Source: Nannocystis punicea
GTDB lineage: Bacteria; Myxococcota_A; Polyangia; Nannocystales; Nannocystaceae
Length of the DNA: 64,000 bases
Assembly (NCBI RefSeq): GCF_026965555.1
Contig: NZ_CP114040.1
Location: 11,114,001 to 11,178,000, forward strand
Direction: 5' to 3'
Notes under the pieces: generated by a model
What the model was told of the DNA's origin: nothing
The model's database searches: none
Seen by the model: only the letters and a program-made list of their open reading frames with translations
In this document: positions 19,672 through 28,391 of the stretch, piece by piece
Numbering within the stretch: position 1 is the first letter of the stretch
How the letters are laid out: every line of letters starts with the position of its first letter
Program-made: the position numbers and the translations under genes

Positions 19672-20250
19672 ATGCGTGAATTCAATTCTAAGTGGACTCT
19701 TTGTCTTGTTGCCGCCTTCGTGGCTCCCTTCATTCCCCAGAGCGAGTCGGCCGCCGCCCCGGGTGTGAGCTCCGATGTGTCCGAGGAGGTCAGCGCCGAT
19801 GACCTGCTCACCGACGAGGACTCCGAGGCCCGGTGGGGCCAGGGGATCGGGCAGCACCAGGGGATCGGGAAGGGCAAGGGGAAGGGGGGCAAGCCCACGT
19901 TCGGCAAGTCCATCGAGGTCTGCAACAACTTCCTCGGGGAAGAGGTGTGGGTTGCGACCATGCTGAGGATTGATGGTAGTGAGACGGTCGATGGGTGGAC
20001 GGTGATCCCGCCGGACGACTGCCAGATGGTGGTCACGAACTACACCGGACCGGGCGAGCTGTACGCGCGCGTCGAAGACCTCGGTGGCCTCGACGTGACG
20101 AGTCTGCCGCTGCCGGTGCTTGGTTGTATCGACCGGAGCACGCCTTCGTTCTTGACGACGGAGCTGGATCTGTGCCTCGACTCCGGTCAGTCCTTCCAGG
20201 GTTTCGCTCGTCACCCCAACACGTCGCTGTGGACCATCGACGTCCCGTAG
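19672..20250 (+). CDS. Secreted DUF1036-like protein with a Gly/Lys-rich linker
   Basis: A 192-residue protein. The ATG at 19672 follows GAAAGGAA at good spacing and starts a clear signal peptide (REFNSKWTLCLVAAFVAPF). An acidic Ser/Asp/Glu stretch and a short GQGIGQHQGIGKGKGKGG repeat follow. The C-terminal domain, EVCNNFLGEEVWVA ... GWTVIPPDDCQMV ... LYARVEDL, has the Cys and Trp pattern of DUF1036, a small periplasmic domain whose usual form is CN-x-GW-x-C-x-YxA. The base composition of the first 60 codons is visibly lower in GC than the neighbours. A perfect palindrome 31 nt after the stop probably ends the transcript. Function unknown. Confidence 0.8.
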   Translation: MREFNSKWTLCLVAAFVAPFIPQSESAAAPGVSSDVSEEVSADDLLTDEDSEARWGQGIGQHQGIGKGKGKGGKPTFGKSIEVCNNFLGEEVWVATMLRIDGSETVDGWTVIPPDDCQMVVTNYTGPGELYARVEDLGGLDVTSLPLPVLGCIDRSTPSFLTTELDLCLDSGQSFQGFARHPNTSLWTIDVP

Positions 20251-20280
20251 TGGCACCAAAGCATCGAAGGGACTGAGGAA

Positions 20281-20306
20281 CGGCCTGCCGACGCGTCGGC
20301 AGGCCG
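20281..20306 (+). terminator. 26-nt perfect palindrome after the DUF1036-like gene
   Basis: Centre ACGCGT, arms CGGCCTGCCG/CGGCAGGCCG, a 13-bp self-complementary sequence with no loop, 31 nt past the stop. It should form a very stable stem in RNA. No T-tract follows (CCCCTGATG). Either a terminator or 3' stabiliser, or a dimer-protein site. Confidence 0.5.
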
Positions 20307-20941
20307 CCCCTGATGCGAGTTGCGGTCGCTTGCGACGCCGCAGCCCGCTGCAGCACCGAGCAGGCGATCGCAGCACTCAGCCGGCCCCGAAGTCGAGCTT
20401 ACGATACTACGATTAATACCGATTTCGCCGGCCAACTGGCCCCACGTCGTCGCGCCCTACGACAGTTCATCCGCAGAGCTCGAGCCCCCAGGCTATATTA
20501 GTAGTCGATTATTCGCCTTGGACGATCTCTGCTCCGAACATCAGCTCATGGCAGGCCGCCGACAGAGCGATGGCGTGAAGACTCGCCTGACTCCGCATCC
20601 CAGAGCCTTGTACCACTCGGCTCGGGCACGTGTGCTGCCGCCTGCAATGGCGGCGGGACCGAGACGGTCCACACGAGCGACGGCTGCCACCACACCAGAA
20701 AGAGGCGTATCCGAAGGCGGTCCCTGCGGCCTTGCCACATCCTGTCAGACTCTTGATGAGCCTATCCTGCCAATGGCAAAGGGAGACAACAAGCAGACGA
20801 CACAGGTGTCATCGACGACTCGCGGCGGGAGGCCTCCTGCCGCGTCAGGACGTGGGCGCGACGCCGAGCAGCTCGCTACGAGCGACCCGCCCGTGCGTCC
20901 ACTCGGCCGCCGATCCGCGTGACCAACACGGCGGACTCGTC
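20307..20941. other. Gap of about 630 bp without recognisable gene
   Basis: The composition is lower in GC between about 20395 and 20520 than in the surroundings (TTACGATACTACGATTAATA). I found no conserved protein motif, RNA gene or repeat here. It ends where the duplicated segment begins. Confidence 0.4.
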
Positions 20942-21197
20942 GGTCTGCCCACGGGCGCTCCGGTGCGCTGACGGCGGTCGTCCACCCCTTGCGCCTGTGT
21001 GCCAAGAACGGCTGAGCGACACGCACCGCCGAGGCGAGCCCACCCTACGGCCGGGCATCACGCGCTCGAGGCGGTTGCGTTGCCGATGGAACAGCCCAAC
21101 CGGGTTGTGGCAGCTCTACCTGGTTGCACGGCACGGTGCGGTCCCAGGACGGGAGTGAGCCTGGCCCGCCTCGCGTCGCGGTTGTATCCTCGACCTC

Positions 21198-22280
21198 GTG
21201 CGCGTCCCCGCCGCCCTCATTGCCGTCGCGTTCGTCGCCTGCAACGGCGGTGAGCAGGGGCCGGGGGGCTTCAGCTCGAGCATCACCACTGCGCCGCAGG
21301 GGACCACTTCTACTTCGAGCGGCGGCGAAACATCGACGTCGTCGTCGACCAGCTCGGCCGAGGACTCGGCTGCCGCCAGCTCGGCGAGCTCGACCGGTTC
21401 GACCACCGCGAGCGGCGTCCCTGACGTCGGCGCGATCCCCGACGGCGGCGACGGCCCACCGCCCGGCTGCAAGGGCAAGGTCGACTTTCTGTTCACGATC
21501 AGCGGCTCGTTTACGATGGCGCCCAAGCAGGAGCGGCTCAAGGCGAGCTTCCCGGGCTTCATCGCCACGCTCGAGAGCGAGTTCGCGGACTTCGACTATC
21601 ACATCCTGTCCGCCAACACGGCCGGGTTCTGGGGCTATCCGAGCTGTAAGGGCTGCCAGGACGTGTGCGCCGAGCTCCCCGAGTTCCCGTGCGGCGTGCA
21701 GCCCGAGCCGTGCGACGTCGTCCGCGGGGCCGGCATGACCTACCCGATCGGCAAGGACGCCAGCAACGAGCGCTGCGAGCTCGCCAGCGGCCTCCGCTAC
21801 ATCACCGCCGGCCAGCCCGACCTCGAGGATGCCTTCACCTGCATCGCCTCGATGGGGAGCAACGGCTCCGACCAGGTCGCAGGGGTCACCGTGATGGCCC
21901 TCGCCGACGAGCTCAACCACGCGCCCGGCGCCTGCAACGAGGGCTTCCTCCGCGACGACGCGCTCCTCGTCGTCGTCGCGATTCAGGACACATACGACCA
22001 GGACAGCACGGGCACCCCGAAGGACTGGCGGGACGCCCTGGTGGAGGCGAAGGGCGGCGACGCCGACGCCGTGGTCCTCCTCGTGATCTCGACCGACAAG
22101 GACGACCCCGTGGGGCTGTGCGGCTACCATCCTGGCAGCGAGCACGAGCTGCGCACCTGGGCCGAGCTCATGCAGCCGAACTCCCTGTTCGGCTCGATCT
22201 GCGCCGAGGGTTACAGCGACTACTTCGCCACCGTGGCCAAGATGATCAAGTCGCAGTGCGACGTGTTCGTGCCGCAGTAA
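21198..22280 (+). CDS. VWA-like lipoprotein, copy 1
   Basis: A 360-residue protein from GTG 21198. The signal sequence ends AVAFVACNGG, a lipobox. A Ser/Thr/Gly-rich linker of about 70 residues follows. The VWA-like domain begins KVDFLFTISGSFTMAPKQER; many Nannocystis-group lipoproteins have VDFLFVIDxSGSM here, but the MIDAS Asp is absent in this copy. Ten or more Cys residues (CKGCQDVC, ERCELA, FTCI, GACNEG, GLCGY) fit a disulfide-rich exported protein. The second copy lies 1525 bp downstream with about 23 amino-acid differences by my count. The function is not known; surface adhesion or ligand binding is plausible. Confidence 0.85.
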   Translation: MRVPAALIAVAFVACNGGEQGPGGFSSSITTAPQGTTSTSSGGETSTSSSTSSAEDSAAASSASSTGSTTASGVPDVGAIPDGGDGPPPGCKGKVDFLFTISGSFTMAPKQERLKASFPGFIATLESEFADFDYHILSANTAGFWGYPSCKGCQDVCAELPEFPCGVQPEPCDVVRGAGMTYPIGKDASNERCELASGLRYITAGQPDLEDAFTCIASMGSNGSDQVAGVTVMALADELNHAPGACNEGFLRDDALLVVVAIQDTYDQDSTGTPKDWRDALVEAKGGDADAVVLLVISTDKDDPVGLCGYHPGSEHELRTWAELMQPNSLFGSICAEGYSDYFATVAKMIKSQCDVFVPQ

Positions 22281-22283
22281 AAC

Positions 22284-22450
22284 CTACGGGTAGAGGCGCA
22301 GCGCGAACGCCCGCGGCTGCAGCGCGTCGAACTCGCTGCCCACGACGTACGTGTAACCCCACGCATCGACCGCCAGACCCGCGGCCTCGTCGGGACCCTG
22401 GCCCGGCCCATTGCGGATCACCTCCCACGTCGGCGCCCCGGCCGGCCCGG
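22284..22450 (-). pseudogene. 3' fragment of the downstream lipoprotein gene
   Basis: The stretch is nearly identical to 23810-23976, the last about 55 codons of the next minus-strand lipoprotein gene, including its stop codon. It has no start and is cut at the duplication join. It dates the duplication after the lipoprotein gene was in place and shows the orientation of the copying event. Confidence 0.8.
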
Positions 22451-22451
22451 G

Positions 22452-23976
22452 GGTCTGCGCACGGGCGGTCCGGTGCGGCGAGGGCGGTCGGCCGCCACTT
22501 GCGCCCGCGTGCCAAGAACGGCGCGCAGGTCCGCTGCGACCTGAGCCACGCGCACCGCGGCGAGGCCACCCTACGGCCGGGCATCACGTTGCTCAAGGCG
22601 GTTGCGTTGCCGATGGGCAGCATGACCGGGTGGGCCAGCTCTACATGGCTGCACGGCACGGTGCAGTCGCAGGGCGGGTGTGAGCCTGGCCCGCCTCGCG
22701 TTGCGGTTGTATCCTCGACCTCGTGCGCGTCCCCGCCGCCCTCATTGCCGTCGCGTTCGTCGCCTGCAACGGCGGTGAGCAGGGGCCGGGGGGCTTCAGC
22801 TCGAGCATCACCACTGCGCCGCAGGGGACCACTTCTACTTCGAGCGGCGGCGAAACATCGACGTCGTCGTCGACCAGCTCGGCCGAGGACTCGGCTGCCG
22901 CCAGCTCGGCGAGCTCGACCGGTTCGACCACCGCGGGCGGCGTCCCTGACGTCGGCGCGATCCCCGACGGCGGCGACGGCCCACCGCCCGGCTGCAAGGG
23001 CAAGGTCGACTTTCTGTTCACGATCAGCGGCGCCTTGACGATGGCGCCCGAGCAGGAGCGGCTCAAGGCGAGCTTCCCGGGCTTCATCGCCACGCTCGAG
23101 AGCGAGTTCGCAGACTTCGACTATCACATCCTGTCCGCCAACACGGCCGGGTTCTGGGGCTATCCGAGCTGTAAGGGCTGCCAGGACGTGTGCGCCGAGC
23201 TCCCCGAGTTCCCGTGCGGCGTGCAGCCCGAGCCGTGCGACCTCGTTCGCGGGGCCGGCATGACCTACCCGATCGGCAAGGACGCCAGCAACAAGCGCTG
23301 CGAGCTCGCCAGCGGCCTCCGCTACATCACCGCCGGCCAGCCCGACCTCGTTGACGCCTTTACCTGCATCGCCTCGATGGGGAGCAACGGATCCGAGCAC
23401 GTCGCGGAGGTCACGGTGATGGCCCTCGCCGACGAGATGAACAATGCGCCCGGCGCCTGCAACGAGGGGTTTCTCCGCGACGACGCGCTCCTCGTCGTCG
23501 TAGCCATCATGGACGGCTACGACAGTTACAGCGCAGGTACTCCGGAGGACTGGAGGGACGCCCTGGTGGAGGCGAAGGGCGGCGACGCCGACGCCGTGGT
23601 CCTCCTCGTGATCTCGACCGACATCGACGACCCCGTGGGGCTGTGCGGCTACGATCCGGGCGACGAGCACGAGCTGCGCACCTGGACCGAGCTCATGCAG
23701 CCGAACGCCCTGTTCGGCTCGATCTGCGCCGAGGGTTACAGCGACTACTTCGCCACCGTGGCCAAGATGATCAAGTCGCAATGCGACGTGTTCGTGCCGC
23801 AGTGAAAAACTACGGGTAGAGGCGCAGCGCGAACGCCCGCGGCTGCAACGCGTCGAACTCGCTGCCCACGACGTAGGTGTAGCCCCACGCGTCGATCGCC
23901 AGGCCCGCGGCCTCGTCGGGGCCCTGGCCCGGCCCGTTGCGAATCACCTCCCACGCCGGCGCCCCGACTGGCCCGG
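22452..23976. repeat. Tandem duplication, unit 2
   Basis: Right unit of the direct duplication. Its right edge is inside the coding sequence of the intact lipoprotein gene, so this unit keeps the ancestral context and unit 1 is the added copy. Confidence 0.85.
22723..23805 (+). CDS. VWA-like lipoprotein, copy 2
   Basis: A 360-residue protein with the same layout as copy 1: lipobox AVAFVACNGG, the same Ser/Thr linker and the same Cys positions. The MIDAS region reads FTISGALTMAPEQER, again without the canonical Asp. Differences from copy 1 cluster in short surface-like stretches (for example MDGYDSYSAGTPEDW against QDTYDQDSTGTPKDW). The reading frame is intact, so both copies could be expressed. 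GTG start as in copy 1. The convergent lipoprotein gene ends 4 nt after this stop. Confidence 0.85.
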   Translation: MRVPAALIAVAFVACNGGEQGPGGFSSSITTAPQGTTSTSSGGETSTSSSTSSAEDSAAASSASSTGSTTAGGVPDVGAIPDGGDGPPPGCKGKVDFLFTISGALTMAPEQERLKASFPGFIATLESEFADFDYHILSANTAGFWGYPSCKGCQDVCAELPEFPCGVQPEPCDLVRGAGMTYPIGKDASNKRCELASGLRYITAGQPDLVDAFTCIASMGSNGSEHVAEVTVMALADEMNNAPGACNEGFLRDDALLVVVAIMDGYDSYSAGTPEDWRDALVEAKGGDADAVVLLVISTDIDDPVGLCGYDPGDEHELRTWTELMQPNALFGSICAEGYSDYFATVAKMIKSQCDVFVPQ

Positions 23977-25546
23977 GGACGGCGAAGACCCAGGCGTTGG
24001 CGTCGGTCTTCGGCTGTTGCAACGCCCCGGCGATCACGATCTTGCCCTCTCGATCCTCGCCGACTGCGAACCCGAGCGCGTCGTCCGAGGGTGTCGGCTC
24101 GATCCGCGTCGCCACCATCTCGCCCTTGGCCGAGAACCAGCGCGTCATCACCTGCCGGATGGATCCCTTATCGCGGCCCCAGCCGACCGCGACGTAGCCC
24201 CCCGCGCGCAGCGGCGCGACGGCCATCGCTACGTCCTCGTCCAGCTGTTCGCCCGACGAGGTCCACTCGGCGAGCGGTTGCCCGTCCAGGGTGTAGCGCA
24301 GGACCACGGTCCGCCGGACCGGTTGATTCTTGAGATCCCTGGTCTCATGCTCGCCCACCACCACGACCTCGTCGCCGACGATCGCCACACCGCGCGCGAC
24401 CTCGTCGCGCTTGTTCTGGGGATCTTCGCCGACCGTCGCAGCGAACGAGCGCGACGCGACGAGCTCACCGGTCTCGCTCGAGACCCACCAGACCCGGAGG
24501 TCGTGGGTCCCGGGGCCCGTCGTCAGCGCCCCGGCGAGGACGAGCGTGTCCCCGGCGACGGCGAGCGCGTGGACCGAGGTCTCGAGCGGCCCGGTCCACG
24601 TCGGCCCCTTCGCCTCGCCGAACACGACCCGCGACACGGCCCACCGCGTCTTCGACCCGCTGGGTTGCGTCCACGCCACGAACGTCGCATCGCCGTTGAC
24701 GGCCACTGCCGGTCCGTGGCCGCCGCCCATTGTCGCCACCGGGCCGAGCAACATCGGCCCGCCCTCCGGCAGCCCCGTGGTGCCGTCGATCCGCATCGCC
24801 GCCGCCTGGATCCCCTGGTTCGTCTCGAAGAAGCCCGCGGTGTCGATCCCGTTCTTGCGCAGCGCCGCGCTGGTGAAGCCGTTGATGGGCCCCGCCTGCA
24901 CGAAGGGCGTCCAGACGTCGCCGCCGCCGGGCTGTACGTCGATCAAGAGCTGCTTCTCGCCCTCGCCGACGCCGCCATCGGCCGCGTGCGCGACGGCGCG
25001 GATCGTATGCGTACCGTCGCCCGGAGCCTGTTCGGACGTCACCTCGAGGACATGGGCCGGAGACACCGGCGCAGCGCCGAGCACCAGCGGAGCGTCGCCG
25101 TCGTAGAGGTCGATCGACGCGACCGGGCGCGACGTCGTCACCGATACCTGCACCTCGCCGACGGCGAGCGCCGGCGACGGGCTGACGAACACCTCGACCT
25201 CGACCGGGAGCGCCTCCGCCCCACTCGAGCTCGAGCCCTCGCTCGCGCCGTCCCAGGTCGTGCTCGTGTCTCCGCCGATCGTCGCGCTCGTGCCGTCGCC
25301 GCTCGCGGTCTGGCTCTCTCCGGAGCCGCTCGCGCCGCTCGTCGGGCCGCTCGCGGCGCCCGTCGAGCCGCTCGCGCAGGCGTCGACCTCGGCGCAGCTG
25401 CTGCTCGATCCGGCCGAGGACGTGGAGTCCGTGTCCGAAAACAAAGCCTGGCCGCGATCCCACACTTCGGCGAAGCAGCCGCTCGACGACAGGACCAGCA
25501 CAGCAGCGAACATCATGGCGCAGAGCACGCGGAGCTTCGGGGACAT
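23810..25546 (-). CDS. Large Ser/Thr-linker lipoprotein with beta-propeller-like repeats
   Basis: A 578-residue protein from ATG 25546 (the first Met of MSPKLRVLC; two upstream ATG codons are possible). The lipobox is AVLVLSSSGC. A linker of about 85 residues is almost only Ser, Thr, Gly and Ala. Next is an Ig-like segment (VEVEVFVSPSPALAVGEVQV), then repeated blades with phrases such as VARGVAIVGDEVVVVGEHE, AMAVAPLRAGGYVAVGWGRD and GFAVGEDREGKIVIAGALQQ, which suggest a PQQ/kelch-like propeller. Surface-exposed and anchored at a membrane, role unknown. Its 3' end was copied into the neighbouring duplication. Confidence 0.82.
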   Translation of the reverse strand: MSPKLRVLCAMMFAAVLVLSSSGCFAEVWDRGQALFSDTDSTSSAGSSSSCAEVDACASGSTGAASGPTSGASGSGESQTASGDGTSATIGGDTSTTWDGASEGSSSSGAEALPVEVEVFVSPSPALAVGEVQVSVTTSRPVASIDLYDGDAPLVLGAAPVSPAHVLEVTSEQAPGDGTHTIRAVAHAADGGVGEGEKQLLIDVQPGGGDVWTPFVQAGPINGFTSAALRKNGIDTAGFFETNQGIQAAAMRIDGTTGLPEGGPMLLGPVATMGGGHGPAVAVNGDATFVAWTQPSGSKTRWAVSRVVFGEAKGPTWTGPLETSVHALAVAGDTLVLAGALTTGPGTHDLRVWWVSSETGELVASRSFAATVGEDPQNKRDEVARGVAIVGDEVVVVGEHETRDLKNQPVRRTVVLRYTLDGQPLAEWTSSGEQLDEDVAMAVAPLRAGGYVAVGWGRDKGSIRQVMTRWFSAKGEMVATRIEPTPSDDALGFAVGEDREGKIVIAGALQQPKTDANAWVFAVPGPVGAPAWEVIRNGPGQGPDEAAGLAIDAWGYTYVVGSEFDALQPRAFALRLYP

Positions 25547-25998
25547 GGGGGGCCTCATGGGCATTGGCGCAAAAACGCGCACGAAATGCAAGGGCGTCAG
25601 GAACCGGCGCGAGCGCCGGATCGACGCCCCCAGGCACCGGTCTTCGGACCTCCGCGGGCGTCCCCTCAGCGAGAGGGCTCGCGGATCTCGCCGGATCGGC
25701 GTGCCGATTCGAGCCTGGCTGGCAGGCTCGATGGGACATGTCTATACGGACATGTTCGGACAGTCATACCACTTCGTCATGTCCCTTCACACATATCCTC
25801 CGGGACAGCTCTCTCCGCCACTTCTTGAACGGGTTCTTGAGCGCGGGAGGAGGGGAGCGATCCGCAGGTCGGTTGCTCGCTGAGCCGCTGCCGGCCGCGG
25901 TCCCCGCCTGCTTGCCCGAAGTTCGCTGTCCACCTGTCACAGAGGCAGTAGTGGCTTCTTTTGGCTCACGGCGCGTCAGGCGGCCGAGGAGACAAGGC
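25547..25998. repeat. Intergenic region with palindromes and a possible coding relic
   Basis: Copies of the dispersed palindrome occur at 25735-25760 (GGGACATGTCTATACGGACATG), 25778-25791 and 25802-25811, none perfect. On the minus strand, 25764-26015 can be read as an 83-residue frame ending ALKNPFKKWRRELS; NPFKK is also the C-terminus of the Ser/Thr kinase at 26651. It has no start context or domain, so I treat it as a relic at most. Confidence 0.4.
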
Positions 25999-26505
25999 AT
26001 GGAGTGGGCATGCACTCCATCGCCATCGTCGCGCCCCTCTTCGTCGCACTCGCCGCAGAGAGCGCCACGTCAGCCCTCCAGCAAGTTGCGTGTGGACCCG
26101 CGGATCGGTAAGGACGGCCCAGAAGAGGAGCATGAGCTCCGGTGGACGAAGAACATCAAGTCTGGCAGTCGCCGACCATCGAGGCAGAGCTCGCACGCGC
26201 TGGCACCACGCACACCCGAGCAGGAATTGGCCTACCTTGATCGCCCGCAGCGGCTAGGTTTCTTGCCCACGGCTGCCTTCTGGAAGCGACCCGATGTCTG
26301 GAAGATCGCAGGACGCCCGACAGGTGTGTTCGTCTTTCTGTGGCTGATGATGCTCAGCCTGTTCGTCGTTGAATGGACACCCATGTGGGCTAGCGGCTTG
26401 ATCGCTGGCGTGGGCCCATTTCTGTTCGTCGGGTTGCTCGAGCGCTACCTGAGAGCTCGCCTCCAACGGCGACGGACTCTCGCTCAGGGCGACCTTGGAG
26501 CTTGA
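25999..26505 (+). CDS. Small membrane protein, unknown function
   Basis: A 168-residue reading from ATG 25999; the true start is uncertain. The first about 75 residues are polar and basic. The convincing part is the C-terminal half: EQELAYLDRPQRLGFLPTAA, then two membrane segments (TGVFVFLWLMMLSLFVV and MWASGLIAGVGPFLFVGLL), and a basic tail RYLRARLQRRRT. I do not recognise a family. It may be a small inner-membrane protein. Neighbouring genes give no functional hint. Confidence 0.5.
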   Translation: MEWACTPSPSSRPSSSHSPQRAPRQPSSKLRVDPRIGKDGPEEEHELRWTKNIKSGSRRPSRQSSHALAPRTPEQELAYLDRPQRLGFLPTAAFWKRPDVWKIAGRPTGVFVFLWLMMLSLFVVEWTPMWASGLIAGVGPFLFVGLLERYLRARLQRRRTLAQGDLGA

Positions 26506-26582
26506 TACGCCGCGCCTCGCGGAGGTGTAGCCCTGACCCACGCCGCACGCCGCTCGGGCGCACACAGGTCCCCAGCGCCATG

Positions 26583-26650
26583 CCCTTTGAGCATGTCTCG
26601 AAGGACATTCCCCAATGGACATGCCCTTTCGAGCAGGTCCTCGAGCCGGC
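26583..26650. repeat. Palindrome cluster before the STK 3' end
   Basis: ATGTCTCGAAGGACAT (26596-26611), a one-mismatch copy, and CATTCC...GGACATG (26609-26624) lie in the 145-bp gap between the small membrane gene and the convergent kinase gene. Position suits a bidirectional terminator. Confidence 0.5.
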
Positions 26651-28228
26651 TCATTTTTTAAACGGGTTCTTGATCTCTTCGTCGCCGTCGTCGGGCGCGG
26701 GCTCGGCGGCCTTGGCCTCGACCGGGGGCTTGTTCGGCTTCTTGTCGGGCTTCGGCTTCGGCTGCGGGTGCGCGGGCTGCGGCGTCGGCGTCGGCGCGGC
26801 CTTGGGCGTCAGCTGGCGCTCGAAGCTCTTGTCCTGGTCGGGGACGACCTCGAACACCAGGTCTTCGTGGCCGGCGGCGCGGAGGATGAGGCTGCGGGGC
26901 ACCTCGGACTTCTCGATCTCGATGCCGCTCGGGTCGGAGGTCAAGCCGAGCTGGCCCTGGTCCTTGGCGTCGAGGATCTGCGCCTCGACGCCGGGGGTGG
27001 TGATCTTGAAGCGGACGCGCTCCGTCTCGGGCGCGACGACGATCTTGGGCTGTTCGACCACCGGCGCCGGCGTCGGCGGCACGATCACCGGGGCGGCCAC
27101 GGGCGCGGGCGGCGGGCCGCCGTCGACGGGCACCATGGCGTAGACGACCGCGCCGACGGCGACCACCGCCGACAGCACGCTGAGCCACACCCAGCTGCGC
27201 TGCTGCGCGGGCACGGCGTTGAAGCGGGCGGTGACGGGGCCCCAGGGGGTCTTGATCTCCTCGTCGACGACGGTGACCGGGCTCGCGCCGGTGCCGACGG
27301 CCTCGATCGCGGCGGCCACCTCGTTCATCGACTGGAACCGCAGGCTGCGGTCCTTCTGCATCGCCTTGAGGATGATCGCGCCGACCTCCTCGGGGATGTT
27401 CGGATGGCGGATGTCGGGCACCTCGAACATGTGGCGGTTGAGCACCTCCATCATGGTGGAGCCGGAGAACGGGATCTTGCTGGTCAGCAGCTCGTAGAGC
27501 AGGACGCCGAGGGCGTAGATGTCGCCGCGGTGGTCGACGGACTGGCCCCAACCTTGTTCGGGGGACATGTACTCGGGGGTGCCGACGATCACGCCGCTCT
27601 GGGTCAGGCCCTTGACGTCGGGGTCGTGGGTCTGGACCTTGGCGATGCCGAAGTCGAGGACCTTGACGTGCTCGGCGGTGCTGCCTCGCTTGACCAGGAG
27701 GATGTTGCCGGGCTTGATGTCGCGGTGCACGATGCCCTGCTCGTGCGCCGCCTGCAGCGCGCTGCACACCTGCAGGAGGATCGGCCGGGCCCGCTTCCAC
27801 GCCAGCGAGCCCTCGCCGAGCACCTGGGCCAGGTCCTTGCCCTGCAGGTACTCCATGACGAAGAACGGCTGGCCGTCGGGCGTCTTGCCGAAGTCGGTGA
27901 TCTCGACCACGTTCGGGTGGTTGATCATCGAGGCCGCCCGGGCCTCGCGCATGAAGCGGTCGACGTGGTCCTCGCGCAGCGACAGCTGGGCGCTCAGGAC
28001 CTTGATGGCGAACTTCTTGAGGATCGTGGTGTGCTCGGCGAGGTACACCGCACCCATGCCGCCGTCGCCGATGCGCTCGAGCACCTGGTAGCGGCCGAGC
28101 AGCAGACTGCCGACCAGGTCGGCGCCGATCCCCGGCCCGCGCCCGACCTCGCCGGAGTCGCTGATCGACGTTGCGATCCCGGCGGCCGACGTTCGGACCA
28201 TCGTCTTCGGAGTCTCGATACCTGCCAC
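26651..28228 (-). CDS. Transmembrane Ser/Thr protein kinase
   Basis: A 525-residue Hanks-type kinase from a GTG with GAGCTGAAG just before it. The kinase domain spans about 47-310: IGDGGMGAVY (P-loop), Lys in KKFAIKVL, HRDIKPGN, DFGIAK, GTPEYMSPEQ. A transmembrane helix lies at 346-366 (WVWLSVLSAVVAVGAVV). The outer part has a Pro-rich linker, a beta-rich PEGA-like segment (VRFKITTPGVEAQILDAKD ... SLILRAAGHEDLVFEV) and a Pro/Lys-rich tail ending EEIKNPFKK. PEGA-like domains occur at the ends of myxobacterial kinases and probably sense the periplasm or cell surface. No cognate substrate is adjacent. Confidence 0.93.
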   Translation of the reverse strand: MAGIETPKTMVRTSAAGIATSISDSGEVGRGPGIGADLVGSLLLGRYQVLERIGDGGMGAVYLAEHTTILKKFAIKVLSAQLSLREDHVDRFMREARAASMINHPNVVEITDFGKTPDGQPFFVMEYLQGKDLAQVLGEGSLAWKRARPILLQVCSALQAAHEQGIVHRDIKPGNILLVKRGSTAEHVKVLDFGIAKVQTHDPDVKGLTQSGVIVGTPEYMSPEQGWGQSVDHRGDIYALGVLLYELLTSKIPFSGSTMMEVLNRHMFEVPDIRHPNIPEEVGAIILKAMQKDRSLRFQSMNEVAAAIEAVGTGASPVTVVDEEIKTPWGPVTARFNAVPAQQRSWVWLSVLSAVVAVGAVVYAMVPVDGGPPPAPVAAPVIVPPTPAPVVEQPKIVVAPETERVRFKITTPGVEAQILDAKDQGQLGLTSDPSGIEIEKSEVPRSLILRAAGHEDLVFEVVPDQDKSFERQLTPKAAPTPTPQPAHPQPKPKPDKKPNKPPVEAKAAEPAPDDGDEEIKNPFKK

Positions 28229-28391
28229 CTTCAGCTCCCGGCGCTCTTCAGCCTACACGAGGAAACCAAGTCGGCGAGCCCGCGGCAAAAAAACCGCCCG
28301 CAGCCGCCGACCTCCGCCGTGCGCCCGAACCCCCGAAACAGTGAAACCGAGGCGATGGAGCCAGCGATTGCGGACGTTCGCGCCGCCTGGC

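Larger units (their letters stand above)
20942..22451. repeat. Tandem duplication, unit 1
   Basis: Left unit of a direct duplication. It runs from GGTCTGCCCACGGGCG at 20942 to the join at 22451 and matches 22452-23976. It contains the leader region, the first VWA-like lipoprotein gene and a 167-bp copy of the end of the next gene (22284-22450). Unit 2 has about 15 extra bases in the leader (near 22530). Confidence 0.85.
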
